Assembly: GCF_009882915.1 (NCBI RefSeq)
Contig: NZ_WTUW01000002.1
Location: 1,392,895 to 1,456,894, forward strand
Length of the DNA stretch: 64,000 nt
Source of the DNA: Sneathiella litorea
GTDB lineage: Bacteria; Pseudomonadota; Alphaproteobacteria; Sneathiellales; Sneathiellaceae
Direction of reading: 5' to 3'
The notes beneath the pieces are model-generated. The model ran no database searches. It worked only from the letters and a program-made list of their open reading frames with translations, and was not told the origin of the DNA. Position 1 is the first letter of the stretch, and every line of letters begins with the position of its first letter. Both the position numbers and the translations under genes were made by a program. Positions 46,543-55,583 of this stretch are shown here, piece after piece.

Positions 46543-48212
46543 GTTTTAGTAACTGATGCTGGTTCCTTTTGGCCAATATCATGTCCATAAAGAAGCGAAC
46601 GATTTTCTGTCAGATCTATATGAACGTCAATCAGGGCCGGTCCGCTTGTTTCAAGCAACCAGCGCACAGTTTCTTTGATATCATTGCCTTTAGAGATTCT
46701 ACGCCCTTCTGCGCCAAATGACTTGGCCAAGGCCGCAAAATCAGCGTTACCATACTCCGTTCCATAGCTGAAGACCTGCCGTGCTTTCATGGCCCCGTAT
46801 GCGAAATCATTCAGAATTACGATTTTGACATTGGCCTTTGTCCTCACCGCAGTTTCCAACTCCTGGCAATGCATAGTGAAATCGCCGTCGCCCAGGACAC
46901 AGATAACCTGGCGTTCCGGAGACGTAATTGCCGCACCAATAGCTGCAGAAAGTGCGAACCCGACTGTACCGGAATTCGCTGCATAAAAGAAATTTTCCGA
47001 TCGACGAACAAGCCACTCTCCAGCAAATTGCTGAAACCGCCCACCCCCCATCACCACTGTGTGATCATCACCCACAAAAGTCTCTAGCGCTTTCATAACG
47101 GCTTGCGGCTTGACCGCAACCTCATCATCAATAGCGTAGAACTTGTTTCGTTCCTTACGGCGATCAGCAGACCTTGAGCGTAGATCCCAGAATGCTGTTA
47201 GCGGCGCCTCGAACCCCTCCTCCAGCTTCTTGGCAAAAGCCCCGGCATCACTTACGATCGCAAGATCCACAGGCCAGTTTTGGGCAATCATGGTCGCCTC
47301 TATATCTACTTGGATAACGGTTTGGTCCGGGTTCAATAAAGACCAGTTATGTGTTGTTAAATCATCCAGCCGACACCCCAATGACAAAATGAGGTCCGCC
47401 TCGGCCAATGTTCTACTGGCGTGGACCTGACCAAATCGACCCGCATGACCTAAACACAATGGATGCTCTTCCGACAGCGCCCCGCGCCCGTTTGGAGATG
47501 TAACGACAGGAAGGTTCCAACGCTCGCACATCGCCCGAATAGCTTTACTGGCTTCCGGATTTCGACCCCCGCCACCTGCGACAACAACAGGTCGCCTCGA
47601 TTTCCGCAACAGACTCACGGTCTTAACCATTGCTGCCTCTCCCGGGCTTGGCAAAAAGCCGGCGGCAAAGGGTTTGAGGGGCGATCTAACTTCCTGCTCC
47701 CAGATATTCTTAGGGACACTCAACAACACCGGCCCCTTACGGCCTGACATTGCAAACCTAAGGGCTTGATCAAGAAGGCGTGGAAATGCCTCGGCACTCT
47801 CCACACGTTCGCAGAATTTTAACATTGGAGAGAACACCGTAATTTCCGGCATCTCATGCCAAACCTCTCGCCCTATTAACGACTGATGTTCTTGTCCCGC
47901 TAAAATTAACAAAGGTGAAGAATCCCGACTCGCAGCAAGTGCGGAAGTCAGCGTATTTGCCAAGCCAGGACCAAGATCAACCAGCAATACTCCGAGCTTC
48001 GCCCCAAGCCGCGCGGTTGCATCCGCCATATGTCCAGCACATTGCTCATGCCGTGTTACAACGAATTCCGGCGCACCAAGTTGGCGCATAGCCTCCATAG
48101 CCGGTAAAGTAGTAATTCCGGGCAACCCAAATACTGTCTTAACCCCAAGGTTACTAATATTTCGCCACAAATAATCTGCAACCGTCGTCGTAATCAAGCC
48201 AGGTCTCCTCAT
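46539..48212 (-). CDS. Thiamine-diphosphate enzyme, acetolactate-synthase-like
   Basis: A 557-residue ThDP enzyme with the catalytic Glu in VTRHEQCAGHMADA, a middle domain, and the cofactor motif GDGDFTMHCQ with the distal Asn in ILNDFAYGAM. It resembles acetolactate synthase, sulfoacetaldehyde acetyltransferase and phosphonopyruvate/sulfopyruvate decarboxylase families; no small subunit is nearby. Next to an NMT1-type importer and an aspartate dehydrogenase it may decarboxylate a 2-oxo acid made from the imported compound. That is inference. Confidence 0.87.
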   Translation of the reverse strand: MRRPGLITTTVADYLWRNISNLGVKTVFGLPGITTLPAMEAMRQLGAPEFVVTRHEQCAGHMADATARLGAKLGVLLVDLGPGLANTLTSALAASRDSSPLLILAGQEHQSLIGREVWHEMPEITVFSPMLKFCERVESAEAFPRLLDQALRFAMSGRKGPVLLSVPKNIWEQEVRSPLKPFAAGFLPSPGEAAMVKTVSLLRKSRRPVVVAGGGGRNPEASKAIRAMCERWNLPVVTSPNGRGALSEEHPLCLGHAGRFGQVHASRTLAEADLILSLGCRLDDLTTHNWSLLNPDQTVIQVDIEATMIAQNWPVDLAIVSDAGAFAKKLEEGFEAPLTAFWDLRSRSADRRKERNKFYAIDDEVAVKPQAVMKALETFVGDDHTVVMGGGRFQQFAGEWLVRRSENFFYAANSGTVGFALSAAIGAAITSPERQVICVLGDGDFTMHCQELETAVRTKANVKIVILNDFAYGAMKARQVFSYGTEYGNADFAALAKSFGAEGRRISKGNDIKETVRWLLETSGPALIDVHIDLTENRSLLYGHDIGQKEPASVTKT

Positions 48213-48385
48213 GTCAGAAATTTTGTTGCCCTTTAACCAGCCTCAGCCAGAGCGCAAGTCCTAACCTACCTTAGCTCTACGGATCGCAAGAACAACAATC
48301 AAGTTTAGCGCACGCCGACCGCAAAACGGCAATCGTCAGACAGCGCCGACAGTCACCTGCTACAAATCTGGTTTAGTATAATCGC

Positions 48386-48832
48386 CTAGCTCTCGCCCTG
48401 CGGGACACCTGCAGAAACAGCGGACGCTACCCGGACAAGAGTCAACATCCGCCGTTCACCTTCGCGTGTGTCCCAATAAAAGCTAGCGCCCTCTTTCAAA
48501 CCGATCAACGCGATACCAATAGGTGTCATTATCGATACCTTCTGGTGCGCGATATCCGCCTCGCCTGGGAAGACAAGCGTCACAGTTCGTTCCTCCCCGG
48601 TTGTTCTGTCCCGGTAGGTCACAACATTACCAATCGCCGCAACATTGGCAGGCATCTTATGTTGATCAACGATACGTGCTCTGGCAAGTTCGTCCAGAAG
48701 GCGGCCGGCCATAGCTGGATCGCGCTCCAAGAATCTTTCAGCCAACGCCTCCAGACGAGGCAGTGACGCGGCACTGATGACAATTTTTGGTCGACGTGTA
48801 GAGATAGGGAGTTGGGATGAAGCGGTAACCAT
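48386..48832 (-). CDS. rnk: Rnk-type regulator of nucleoside diphosphate kinase
   Basis: About 148 residues: an N-terminal Rnk helical region (LPRLEALAERFLERDP, LLDELARARIVD) and a GreA/GreB C-terminal domain (VTYRDRTTGEERTVTLVFPGEAD, ISIMTPIGIALIGL-like strand). Rnk binds RNA polymerase near the secondary channel like GreA. The ATG at 48832 has GGAGG five bases upstream. Stand-alone gene. Confidence 0.88.
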   Translation of the reverse strand: MVTASSQLPISTRRPKIVISAASLPRLEALAERFLERDPAMAGRLLDELARARIVDQHKMPANVAAIGNVVTYRDRTTGEERTVTLVFPGEADIAHQKVSIMTPIGIALIGLKEGASFYWDTREGERRMLTLVRVASAVSAGVPQGES

Positions 48833-49300
48833 ACGAACCTCCAATTTCTTTAAGTGGATGAAAAATGTGGGAATTAGTTTAGTGACAGGCAGTGCCCGTT
48901 TTTCACAACCTGCAATTTTTTAAAGCCAAAAGCCCAGTATTAGGAAATTCTCGAATACAAGGAGAAATGGAGTGATTTTAAGCCGGTTGCTCAGACAAAC
49001 TGTTCCGTACTCATCGTCATCCAAAGCTTACTGACACTAAAGATTAAGAAATATAGACATGTCCCGACTCCGGGCGTTTTTTCGCTGGCAAAGTCAACTT
49101 AATTATATTGGGACGCCCCGAGAGGTTTGGCAGGCGCAGGTGCGCCTAAACCGCCCGGGGAAAGGGGCGGTTCAGAAGAATAAACCGAAAATGATCTGCA
49201 TGCGTTATCATAAGTCGACAGATAAGCGCAGTATGCTAGATAGTCAATGGGTAAATGCGAGAACAGGAATGGCTGGGCTAAAAGGTAAGTTCCCCGTCCC
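48833..49300. other. Intergenic region with tandem hairpins
   Basis: No convincing gene on either strand between rnk and the TPR remnant. The only structure seen is a pair of adjacent GC-rich hairpins at 49132-49172. Plus-strand open frames here have no family features. Confidence 0.4.
49132..49172. repeat. Two adjacent inverted repeats
   Basis: First: AGGCGCA, GG, TGCGCCT (49132-49147). Second: AACCGCCC, eight bases, GGGCGGTT (49149-49172). Both are perfect stems in an otherwise AT-rich spacer. Could be a REP-like element, a terminator pair or part of a small RNA. Confidence 0.45.
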
Positions 49301-49546
49301 TTACTCCCGGGGCAGTCCGATTTTCACCAGATTTTCAAGGTCCCGCATCCAGCGCGCCGTCTCGATTATGAAATGGAATACCCACGCCAACGGGTCCTTT
49401 GGATTAAGTGCCAAGGCCGTTTGTGCCTATTTCTCCATCGCGTGTGTATCGGGGTCAACCTGATATAGATACATCACCGGGTTATTGTCATTCAGCGCAT
49501 AGACACGATCCAGAGATTCCTTGGCCGGCGTTTCCTGATGCATCAT
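49301..49546 (-). pseudogene. Decayed TPR protein fragment
   Basis: A minus-strand frame reads LDRVYALNDNNPVMYLYQ, then a stop, then AQTALALNPKDPLAWVFHF and a further 20 codons. The ALxLNPxDPLAWVFHF pattern is characteristic of TPR repeats in cyclase/CadC-like regulators. An in-frame TAG interrupts it, the start is missing and the end is short, so it is a non-functional relic downstream of the KamA operon. Confidence 0.65.
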
Positions 49547-49632
49547 GGTGTGCAATTTTTAGGCTGATATTCGTGGGATCACGGGTATTAATCGACGGCT
49601 ATTGTGTCCTCTGGAAGTCAGTGCCTGTCCAA

Positions 49633-51900
49633 TTAGGATTGAGACGGACAACTTTTCCGGTAAATGACCTTGTTGTCTCCGGGCCGATAGAAATCTTTGA
49701 TTTCAACCAGCTTCTCGAACCCGACCCGTTCGTAAAATGCACGTGCCTTGTCATAAGCAACCGTTGACGAGGTTTCCGCGATCATGAACGCACCGCCTGC
49801 TTTGCGGATGGCTGCCTCGGTCCGCTCCAGAATTTGGTGCCCGAGACCGCTACGCTGTCGGTCCGGATCGACGGCGAGCCAATAGAGATCATAAGCCTGC
49901 TCGCTCCCCGGTGTCTTGCCATAGCAGGCATAGCCAGCGAGTTTCCCATTTTGTGTTGCAAGGATAAACTCATAGCCGGTGATCCGGCCCTTGGTGATAC
50001 GTTCTTCCGCCAGCTCCGCCGCGATATCAATTTCCTCGCCAGAAAAAGCGTTGGTTGCCATAACGATCCGGCGTATTTCAGCTACATCGGAGGGGACAAC
50101 CGACGAGCGCCATTTCATCGGCTCATTCTTGCCTAGGCCGCCTTTACGTTTCAGTTCCCAGGTCAAGTCTGGTGTTTTGGCAACACTTGCCACCCCTTCA
50201 AAAAAGCGCCGGGCATTGACACCGAGATTGCGCACGCGATAACCGCCCTCTTGCACGAACACCGTCGGCAGGCCTATTCCGGCGATCAATGCCCCCATCT
50301 TGAAGAAGTCGGCAGCGCGATACGGCCAGGTACCTGTCGGATCCCCCTTGGCCGCATCCAGACCTAGCGCGACCACCAAATAGGCCGGTGCATGATCCTT
50401 GATACGGGCAAAGGCTTTCTTTAGGGCCTCGCGATGGACATCGGCCATAATTGTCTCCGGCAACGGAATATTAAGATTACAGCCTGCTCCTGCCCCTCGC
50501 CCGGTTTCATTGCGAAATCCGGTAAAATACGGATAGGCGAAGGATGGATCGCCATGGATCGAGACAGTCAGAACATCGCCGCGTTCATAGAAAATGTCCT
50601 GTGTGCCATTCCCATGATGGTAATCGACATCAAGCACAGCCACCCTTCCATACCGGGAGAGATATTGCGCCGATATCGCAGCATTGTTGAAATAGCAAAA
50701 GCCGCCGAAGGCGCGGCTCTCTGCGTGATGGCCAGGTGGACGCACAAGTGCATAAGCGGCGCGCGCTCCATCAAGAACCGCTTCTGTCGCCGTCAGGGTG
50801 CAATCAACAGCCCGCCGTGCTGCCGGAAAGGCATTGCGGTTGAGCGGTGTGAAGGTATCAATACACCAATATCCGGCAAGAACGGAACGATCCTTGGGCA
50901 TTCTCTGTGCGTTCCGGATCGGGAAGACATAGGGATAAATCGATTTTCCTTCAGGCGCATCCGCGCAGGCGCGCTCGATATAATCGACAAGCCGGGTATC
51001 GTGGACTGCCTTGATATGCCGGTCGCCATAATGCTTCGGCGACCTCACGGTAAAAAGCCCTGTCGGTTCCAGCTCCTTCAAGATTGATTTGATGCGGACT
51101 GGCGCCTCGACATACCCTCGCTCACGAATATGGTGGATATCATGCCGGTCATTGACAACGAGCGGAATTTTTGCGGCGATAGCTTGTTGTTTAACGTCGG
51201 GCAGTGTGCTGCCGTAACGCGGCAGCCGTATCGCATATTTATTGTCCTCAATCGAATCGACGACCCGCTGAACATATTCCGGCGGGCAGAGGTCGGCATA
51301 TTTCCGCTCCAGGATTGCGCGGACTATCCGGCGTAGCGTCACGGCGGGCGGCACCATGAATTCGCCAAGGCCGTCAAACATCAGATAGGGGCTATCTGTC
51401 GTTCCCGGCGTAACGGGCGTCTCGTAATCCGTCCCCATAATTGGATAGGCGTTGAACCCCTCATAAAAGCGGAGCCGGTCCTCGTTCTGCTTGCGGATGG
51501 CCGGGTTGGGGCTCAACTCCGGATCATCGGGCAAACATTCAAAATAAAGGCCGCGCAAACCCTTTTCACGCGCGCGCTGCTGGATCTGTTGATAGAGCGC
51601 CGCGCCAACACCACTGCCGGAGCCGCTCTTCGCCGTCGCAATCAGCTCCAGATAGCCGAAATTGAGCAGCGGATCGACAAGCAGCAACGAGAAGCCGCGA
51701 ATGCGTCCACGCCCATCCTCTGCGACGGAGACCTTGGCGACGAACTGGTGGGTAATCGGATCCGAAATCTGTTCCGGCAGCTTGGCGATGTCCTTGTCCG
51801 TCATATCGGAGAATTGATCCCGAATAATTGCCTGGATTTCACCAATGGCCTTCTGGTTCGCGGGGGCCGAAGCATCGGTAAGGGTTCGAATACGAAACAT
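49633..51900 (-). CDS. GNAT - histone-deacetylase-like - GNAT fusion protein
   Basis: A 755-residue three-part enzyme. Residues about 1-175: GNAT acetyltransferase with acetyl-CoA loop SGSGVGAALY. About 260-600: acetylpolyamine amidohydrolase/HDAC fold with catalytic His pair in RPPGHHAES (391-392), zinc ligands in DVDYHHGNG (426, 428) and GLDAAKGDP (515), and catalytic Tyr in QEGGY (554), so it should be active. About 600-750: second GNAT with DPDRQRSGLG. Acetylating and deacetylating domains in one chain are unusual. Its ATG overlaps the stop of an ATP-grasp gene by 1 bp. Substrate is probably an amine such as beta-lysine or its conjugate. Confidence 0.9.
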   Translation of the reverse strand: MFRIRTLTDASAPANQKAIGEIQAIIRDQFSDMTDKDIAKLPEQISDPITHQFVAKVSVAEDGRGRIRGFSLLLVDPLLNFGYLELIATAKSGSGSGVGAALYQQIQQRAREKGLRGLYFECLPDDPELSPNPAIRKQNEDRLRFYEGFNAYPIMGTDYETPVTPGTTDSPYLMFDGLGEFMVPPAVTLRRIVRAILERKYADLCPPEYVQRVVDSIEDNKYAIRLPRYGSTLPDVKQQAIAAKIPLVVNDRHDIHHIRERGYVEAPVRIKSILKELEPTGLFTVRSPKHYGDRHIKAVHDTRLVDYIERACADAPEGKSIYPYVFPIRNAQRMPKDRSVLAGYWCIDTFTPLNRNAFPAARRAVDCTLTATEAVLDGARAAYALVRPPGHHAESRAFGGFCYFNNAAISAQYLSRYGRVAVLDVDYHHGNGTQDIFYERGDVLTVSIHGDPSFAYPYFTGFRNETGRGAGAGCNLNIPLPETIMADVHREALKKAFARIKDHAPAYLVVALGLDAAKGDPTGTWPYRAADFFKMGALIAGIGLPTVFVQEGGYRVRNLGVNARRFFEGVASVAKTPDLTWELKRKGGLGKNEPMKWRSSVVPSDVAEIRRIVMATNAFSGEEIDIAAELAEERITKGRITGYEFILATQNGKLAGYACYGKTPGSEQAYDLYWLAVDPDRQRSGLGHQILERTEAAIRKAGGAFMIAETSSTVAYDKARAFYERVGFEKLVEIKDFYRPGDNKVIYRKSCPSQS

Positions 51901-52865
51901 CAGTTCACTTCCTTCGCAAGGGCCGCATCGACAATCATTTGGATACCTTCTTCATAGCTCATACTGGCTTCCGTGAGAGCCGCCGCGAAACCTGCATCCC
52001 GCGCAAGGCAGGGATTAGCGTTATACTCGAGGATAGAAATCCGGCCCATGGCATCGACGCGAAAGTCGATCCGCGCGTAACCGCTAAGGTCCGCGGCAAG
52101 CCAGCAATCAACACACAAGCGCCGGAGTTCTGCCGCGAGATCCGGCTCTCGATCCTCCAAGCCAAACCTGCGTCGGGTGTGATGATAGACATCACTTTCC
52201 TCGTCCCACTTCGCATTATAATCAACAATCGGATAAACGCCCTCAGGCAATCCATCAAAACGCATTTCCGCGATCGGCAGAACCTGGGGTCCCGTCTTTG
52301 TTTCCAAAAGTGAAATATTAAACTCCCGCCCCGGAATATAGGCTTCGGCGAAAAAGCGTCCACCAAACTGTTGCTCGCGGCGCACAATCTCGCACGCCGC
52401 CTCTGGTCCCTCGACAATTGACTTTTGGTCCATCCCGTAAGACGCATGCTCATTAACTGATTTGACAATCACCTTCTGTCCTACGGGAACCGCGCCAGCC
52501 CATTCCATCGGAGTCGGTAGATTTGCCGCGCGAAGCAGCGACTTAGAAAGCCGTTTCGAATTGCTCTGGAAAAAGGCTGTCTCCCCCGCTCCCGTATAGG
52601 GAAGGTGAAAATGCGCCAGCAGAGCGCAGGCGAGATGGCCAAGGCTCCCGTTTCCGCGGATGCTCTCAACGAGATTGAAAACCACGAGAGGCTGTTCCTT
52701 GGTCAGTTCTTCAATAATTGCAAAATCGATATCGAGCGCGATGACATTGCTTCTATAGCCAAGGTATTCAAGCGCCGCTGCGACACATTTTGCGCTATCA
52801 ATGGTATCGAGCTCGTCCGCCCGGAGGTCCGTGCCGCCATGCAGGACCGGGATATAGTCTGCCAT
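51900..52865 (-). CDS. ATP-grasp ligase, D-Ala-D-Ala ligase-like (second copy)
   Basis: About 321 residues of the ATP-grasp fold: N-terminal Rossmann-like domain with VLHGGTDLRADELD, a middle lobe with VIVKSVNEHASYGMDQ, and the metal/ATP C-terminal region ARIDFRVDAMGRISILEYNANP. It joins a carboxylate to an amine via acyl phosphate. I chose the ATG at 52865, 7 bp after the upstream ATP-grasp stop; an ATG at 52934 would lie inside that gene. It differs strongly from its neighbour, so the two probably catalyse different ligations. Confidence 0.88.
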   Translation of the reverse strand: MADYIPVLHGGTDLRADELDTIDSAKCVAAALEYLGYRSNVIALDIDFAIIEELTKEQPLVVFNLVESIRGNGSLGHLACALLAHFHLPYTGAGETAFFQSNSKRLSKSLLRAANLPTPMEWAGAVPVGQKVIVKSVNEHASYGMDQKSIVEGPEAACEIVRREQQFGGRFFAEAYIPGREFNISLLETKTGPQVLPIAEMRFDGLPEGVYPIVDYNAKWDEESDVYHHTRRRFGLEDREPDLAAELRRLCVDCWLAADLSGYARIDFRVDAMGRISILEYNANPCLARDAGFAAALTEASMSYEEGIQMIVDAALAKEVN

Positions 52866-52872
52866 TGACGTC

Positions 52873-53877
52873 TCAGGCCGCCCGGACGCCGATTGCTGGT
52901 AAAGAAAAGCCGTAGCGCTCTGACGCAGAAGCAATGATCTCGCCTATCAGCCAATCATAGTTGAAGCCGGCCTTTGTTGTCAGGATCGGCAAATCCGAAT
53001 GGGTTGGATGCAATCCGGCAATCGGGTTCACTTCGAGAAACTGCGGCGAGCAATGACCGTCGGATTTAAGATCGACCCGCGCCGCATCACGGCAGCCGAG
53101 CGCATGATAGGCAGCCATCGCCCATGTGCCCGCAAGCTGTGCCTCTGCGTCATCCACCATAGTAAGCGTTACAAACGGTTCCCAGTTTTCCTTAATCTCG
53201 TAACTATAGATGCCGCTGTCCGCATCGGGTTTGACAGCTATTTCCATCACCCCGATTACCTTTGCATTCGCGCCATTACCGACGATACCGACAGTAAACT
53301 CGCGTCCAGCGAGATAGCTCTCGGCAATCACGGGCTGATGGAATTTCTCGATCAACCGCGCGGCCTCGCGTTTCAGTTCCACCTTGTTTGATACCTTGGA
53401 ACGTCCGCCGCAGCCTTTGCCCGTCCCTTCCGCAATCGGTTTCAGGAATGCCGGAAAAGCAATATCCGGCAAGTCACTCGTTGCCCTCTCGAGAATGACG
53501 AAATCCGCTGTCGGAATGCCGCTGTCCCGAACAATACGCTTTGCGACCGGCTTGTCCAGCGTTACCGCCATGGTTAGTGGATCGGAAAAGGCATAAGGCT
53601 GATCGAACATCTCGCAAAGCGCCGGAACCTGCGCCTCGCGAGACCGCCCGTGTAGGCCTTCTGCGATGGAAAAGACAAGATCAAACCGCTCCCCGCCTAC
53701 CAGTCGGTGGGCGAGTTCCTGTCCACGCCCGATCCGATGGACATCCCATCCGAGACGTCCAAGGGCGCCTTCAAGAGCATCAATAGTTGCCCGGGAATCG
53801 AACTCAGCGGTCTCCTCTTCCGAGAAGCCAAGGGCGAGATAATCGTCCCGCAGATCATAGACGAGGCCGAGCTTCAT
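52873..53877 (-). CDS. ATP-grasp ligase, D-Ala-D-Ala ligase-like (first copy)
   Basis: A 334-residue ATP-grasp ligase: N-terminal domain with LVFSIAEGLHGRSREAQ, central lobe FPAFLKPIAEGTGKGCG, and the C-terminal metal site RVDLKSDG with FLEVNPIAGLHPTHSDLP. It overlaps the kamA stop by 4 bp (ATGA). True cell-wall D-Ala-D-Ala ligase (ddl) normally sits in the mur cluster; the kamA neighbour instead suggests peptide or amide bond formation on beta-lysine or a related amino acid. Inference on substrate. Confidence 0.88.
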   Translation of the reverse strand: MKLGLVYDLRDDYLALGFSEEETAEFDSRATIDALEGALGRLGWDVHRIGRGQELAHRLVGGERFDLVFSIAEGLHGRSREAQVPALCEMFDQPYAFSDPLTMAVTLDKPVAKRIVRDSGIPTADFVILERATSDLPDIAFPAFLKPIAEGTGKGCGGRSKVSNKVELKREAARLIEKFHQPVIAESYLAGREFTVGIVGNGANAKVIGVMEIAVKPDADSGIYSYEIKENWEPFVTLTMVDDAEAQLAGTWAMAAYHALGCRDAARVDLKSDGHCSPQFLEVNPIAGLHPTHSDLPILTTKAGFNYDWLIGEIIASASERYGFSLPAIGVRAA

Positions 53878-55184
53878 TGCGCGGCCTCCTGATGGCAGGG
53901 TTCAGACCCGATTACGCCGCCAGGATCATGGTAACGATAGGTCCCGCCCTCGAAGTTACGGAGGATAAGGTCTTCACCATCGCGGCCAACGACATAGTCA
54001 GGAAGCAGTGGAATCTTGCCGCCGCCGCCAGGCGCATCAATCACATATGTGGGAATGGCATAGCCCGTCGTGTGACCACGCAATCCCTCGATGATTTCAA
54101 GACCCTTTGCTACCGGGGTCCGGAAATGCGAAGACCCGGTAATCGGGTCGCATTGATAAAGATAATAAGGTTTCACCCGGCGTTTGAGCAAACCGTGCAT
54201 CAATGGCTTTATGATTGAGATATCGTCATTAATACCTTTCAGCAAAACCGTCTGACTGCCAAGCGGAATACCCGCGTCGGCAAGCCGCGCAGTCGACTCG
54301 GTCACTTCGGGAGTCAATTCATCCGGATGAGTGAAATGAATGCTCATCCACAACGGATGATGCTTTTTCAACATATCCGTTAGTGACTTGGTAATCCGCA
54401 TGGGCATCACCACCGGGATCTTTGAGCCGATGCGAATAAATTCCACATGCTCGATCGCCCGGAGCCGCGTCAGCAGATAATCCAGCCGATCGTCTGACAA
54501 AGTCAGAGGATCACCACCGGAAATCAGCACGTCACGAATTTCAGGATGCGCCGCGATATAGTCGAACGCCTTCTCCCACTGGGATTTCGAAAATTCATAC
54601 TCACCGCCTGCCTCACCGACCATGCGCGATCTTGTGCAGTAGCGACAGTAAGTCGAACAGAAACCTGTTGCGAGGAACAGCACCCTGTCTGGATAGCGAT
54701 GGACAAGACCTGGCACCGCCGCGTCGTGATCCTCGCCGAGGGGGTCGTCTGCCTCGCCCGGCATCTTGATGAACTCATCACCAACCGGGATATGCGTGCG
54801 CCGAAGACCCTCGGACGGATTGTCCAGACTCATCAAGCTTGCATAATAAGGGGTGATGCCCATCGGTAAAGACCCGGACTGGCGCGATACTGCATCCCGC
54901 TCATCGGCTGTCAGAGTAAACACCCGTTCAAGACCCGCAAGAGACCTGATCCGGTTTCTGAGCTGCCAGCGCCAGTCCAGCCATTCCGCGTCGCTCGCGG
55001 CAGGGAAGAACCGGTCCTTGAAGACGCGGGATCGCTCCGATATCGGAAATGCAGTCGTTTCCGCAAGAGCGGTGCTGTCTGCAACAATATGGGGAAGGGA
55101 TTTAAAGTCTGCGCTTTGAAGGAAGCGTCGACTGGGCGGCTTAGCGGCCTCCTTTGCCGCTTGACCAGACATAAGTGAGTTCAT
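53874..55184 (-). CDS. kamA: Lysine 2,3-aminomutase (radical SAM, PLP)
   Basis: About 436 residues. Radical SAM cluster Cys residues in CSTYCRYC (176, 180, 183), SAM-binding ISGGDPLTLSDDRL, and the PLP-binding Lys in DAPGGGGKIPLL (about 390). The C-terminal region distinguishes true KamA from EpmB, which acts on EF-P and is shorter. It converts L-lysine to beta-lysine. The ATG at 55184 is where similarity begins; upstream ATGs extend the frame without family match and the ribosome site is weak. First gene of a four-gene operon. Confidence 0.93.
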   Translation of the reverse strand: MNSLMSGQAAKEAAKPPSRRFLQSADFKSLPHIVADSTALAETTAFPISERSRVFKDRFFPAASDAEWLDWRWQLRNRIRSLAGLERVFTLTADERDAVSRQSGSLPMGITPYYASLMSLDNPSEGLRRTHIPVGDEFIKMPGEADDPLGEDHDAAVPGLVHRYPDRVLFLATGFCSTYCRYCTRSRMVGEAGGEYEFSKSQWEKAFDYIAAHPEIRDVLISGGDPLTLSDDRLDYLLTRLRAIEHVEFIRIGSKIPVVMPMRITKSLTDMLKKHHPLWMSIHFTHPDELTPEVTESTARLADAGIPLGSQTVLLKGINDDISIIKPLMHGLLKRRVKPYYLYQCDPITGSSHFRTPVAKGLEIIEGLRGHTTGYAIPTYVIDAPGGGGKIPLLPDYVVGRDGEDLILRNFEGGTYRYHDPGGVIGSEPCHQEAAQ

Positions 55185-55583
55185 CTTAAGATGGTTCTCT
55201 GTGTCAGAAGGGGCCGTCGCGCGACAATCGTCGATTCTGTCGCCACACTTCCGAACAAACGCATAATTAGAAACGATTTGTTTCATCGTCAAGCGTTTTT
55301 TTATAAACAACAGAAATTTCTAATTTATACTGAGCATAAAACACCTAATCCTTTGTATTTAAACATGTTTACTTTTATGGATTGTAGTCGGGATGCTCTT
55401 AAAATATTCCTGATATGGACGATCTACACGCGACAACATCATTCCTTGCAACTATTTATACTTACATTCAGAGGTGTTGACACATTATCAGTCTGCAGGA
55501 GATGCCTGCGCCACTTTTGGTGCCGGTTGAACGGGAAACAGAAATTCTAGTCAGGGTTTTTCAATGCCATTGGCCGGGCATAG
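55185..55583. other. Intergenic region upstream of kamA, about 400 bp
   Basis: AT-rich spacer that should hold the kamA operon promoter (minus strand) and the 3' end of the universal stress gene. No gene, riboswitch-like structure or clear operator was recognised. Confidence 0.4.

Noticed and set aside
49059-49463. 134-codon plus-strand open frame
   Set aside because: It covers the hairpins and is antisense to the recognisable TPR remnant, so it is probably chance.
52873-53877. Cell-wall D-Ala-D-Ala ligase (ddl)
   Set aside because: Context is kamA and a deacetylase fusion rather than mur/fts genes, and the paired ligases are divergent.
53874-55184. EpmB-type enzyme for EF-P modification
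   Set aside because: Length, C-terminal region and operon partners fit true lysine 2,3-aminomutase; no efp or epmA is nearby.
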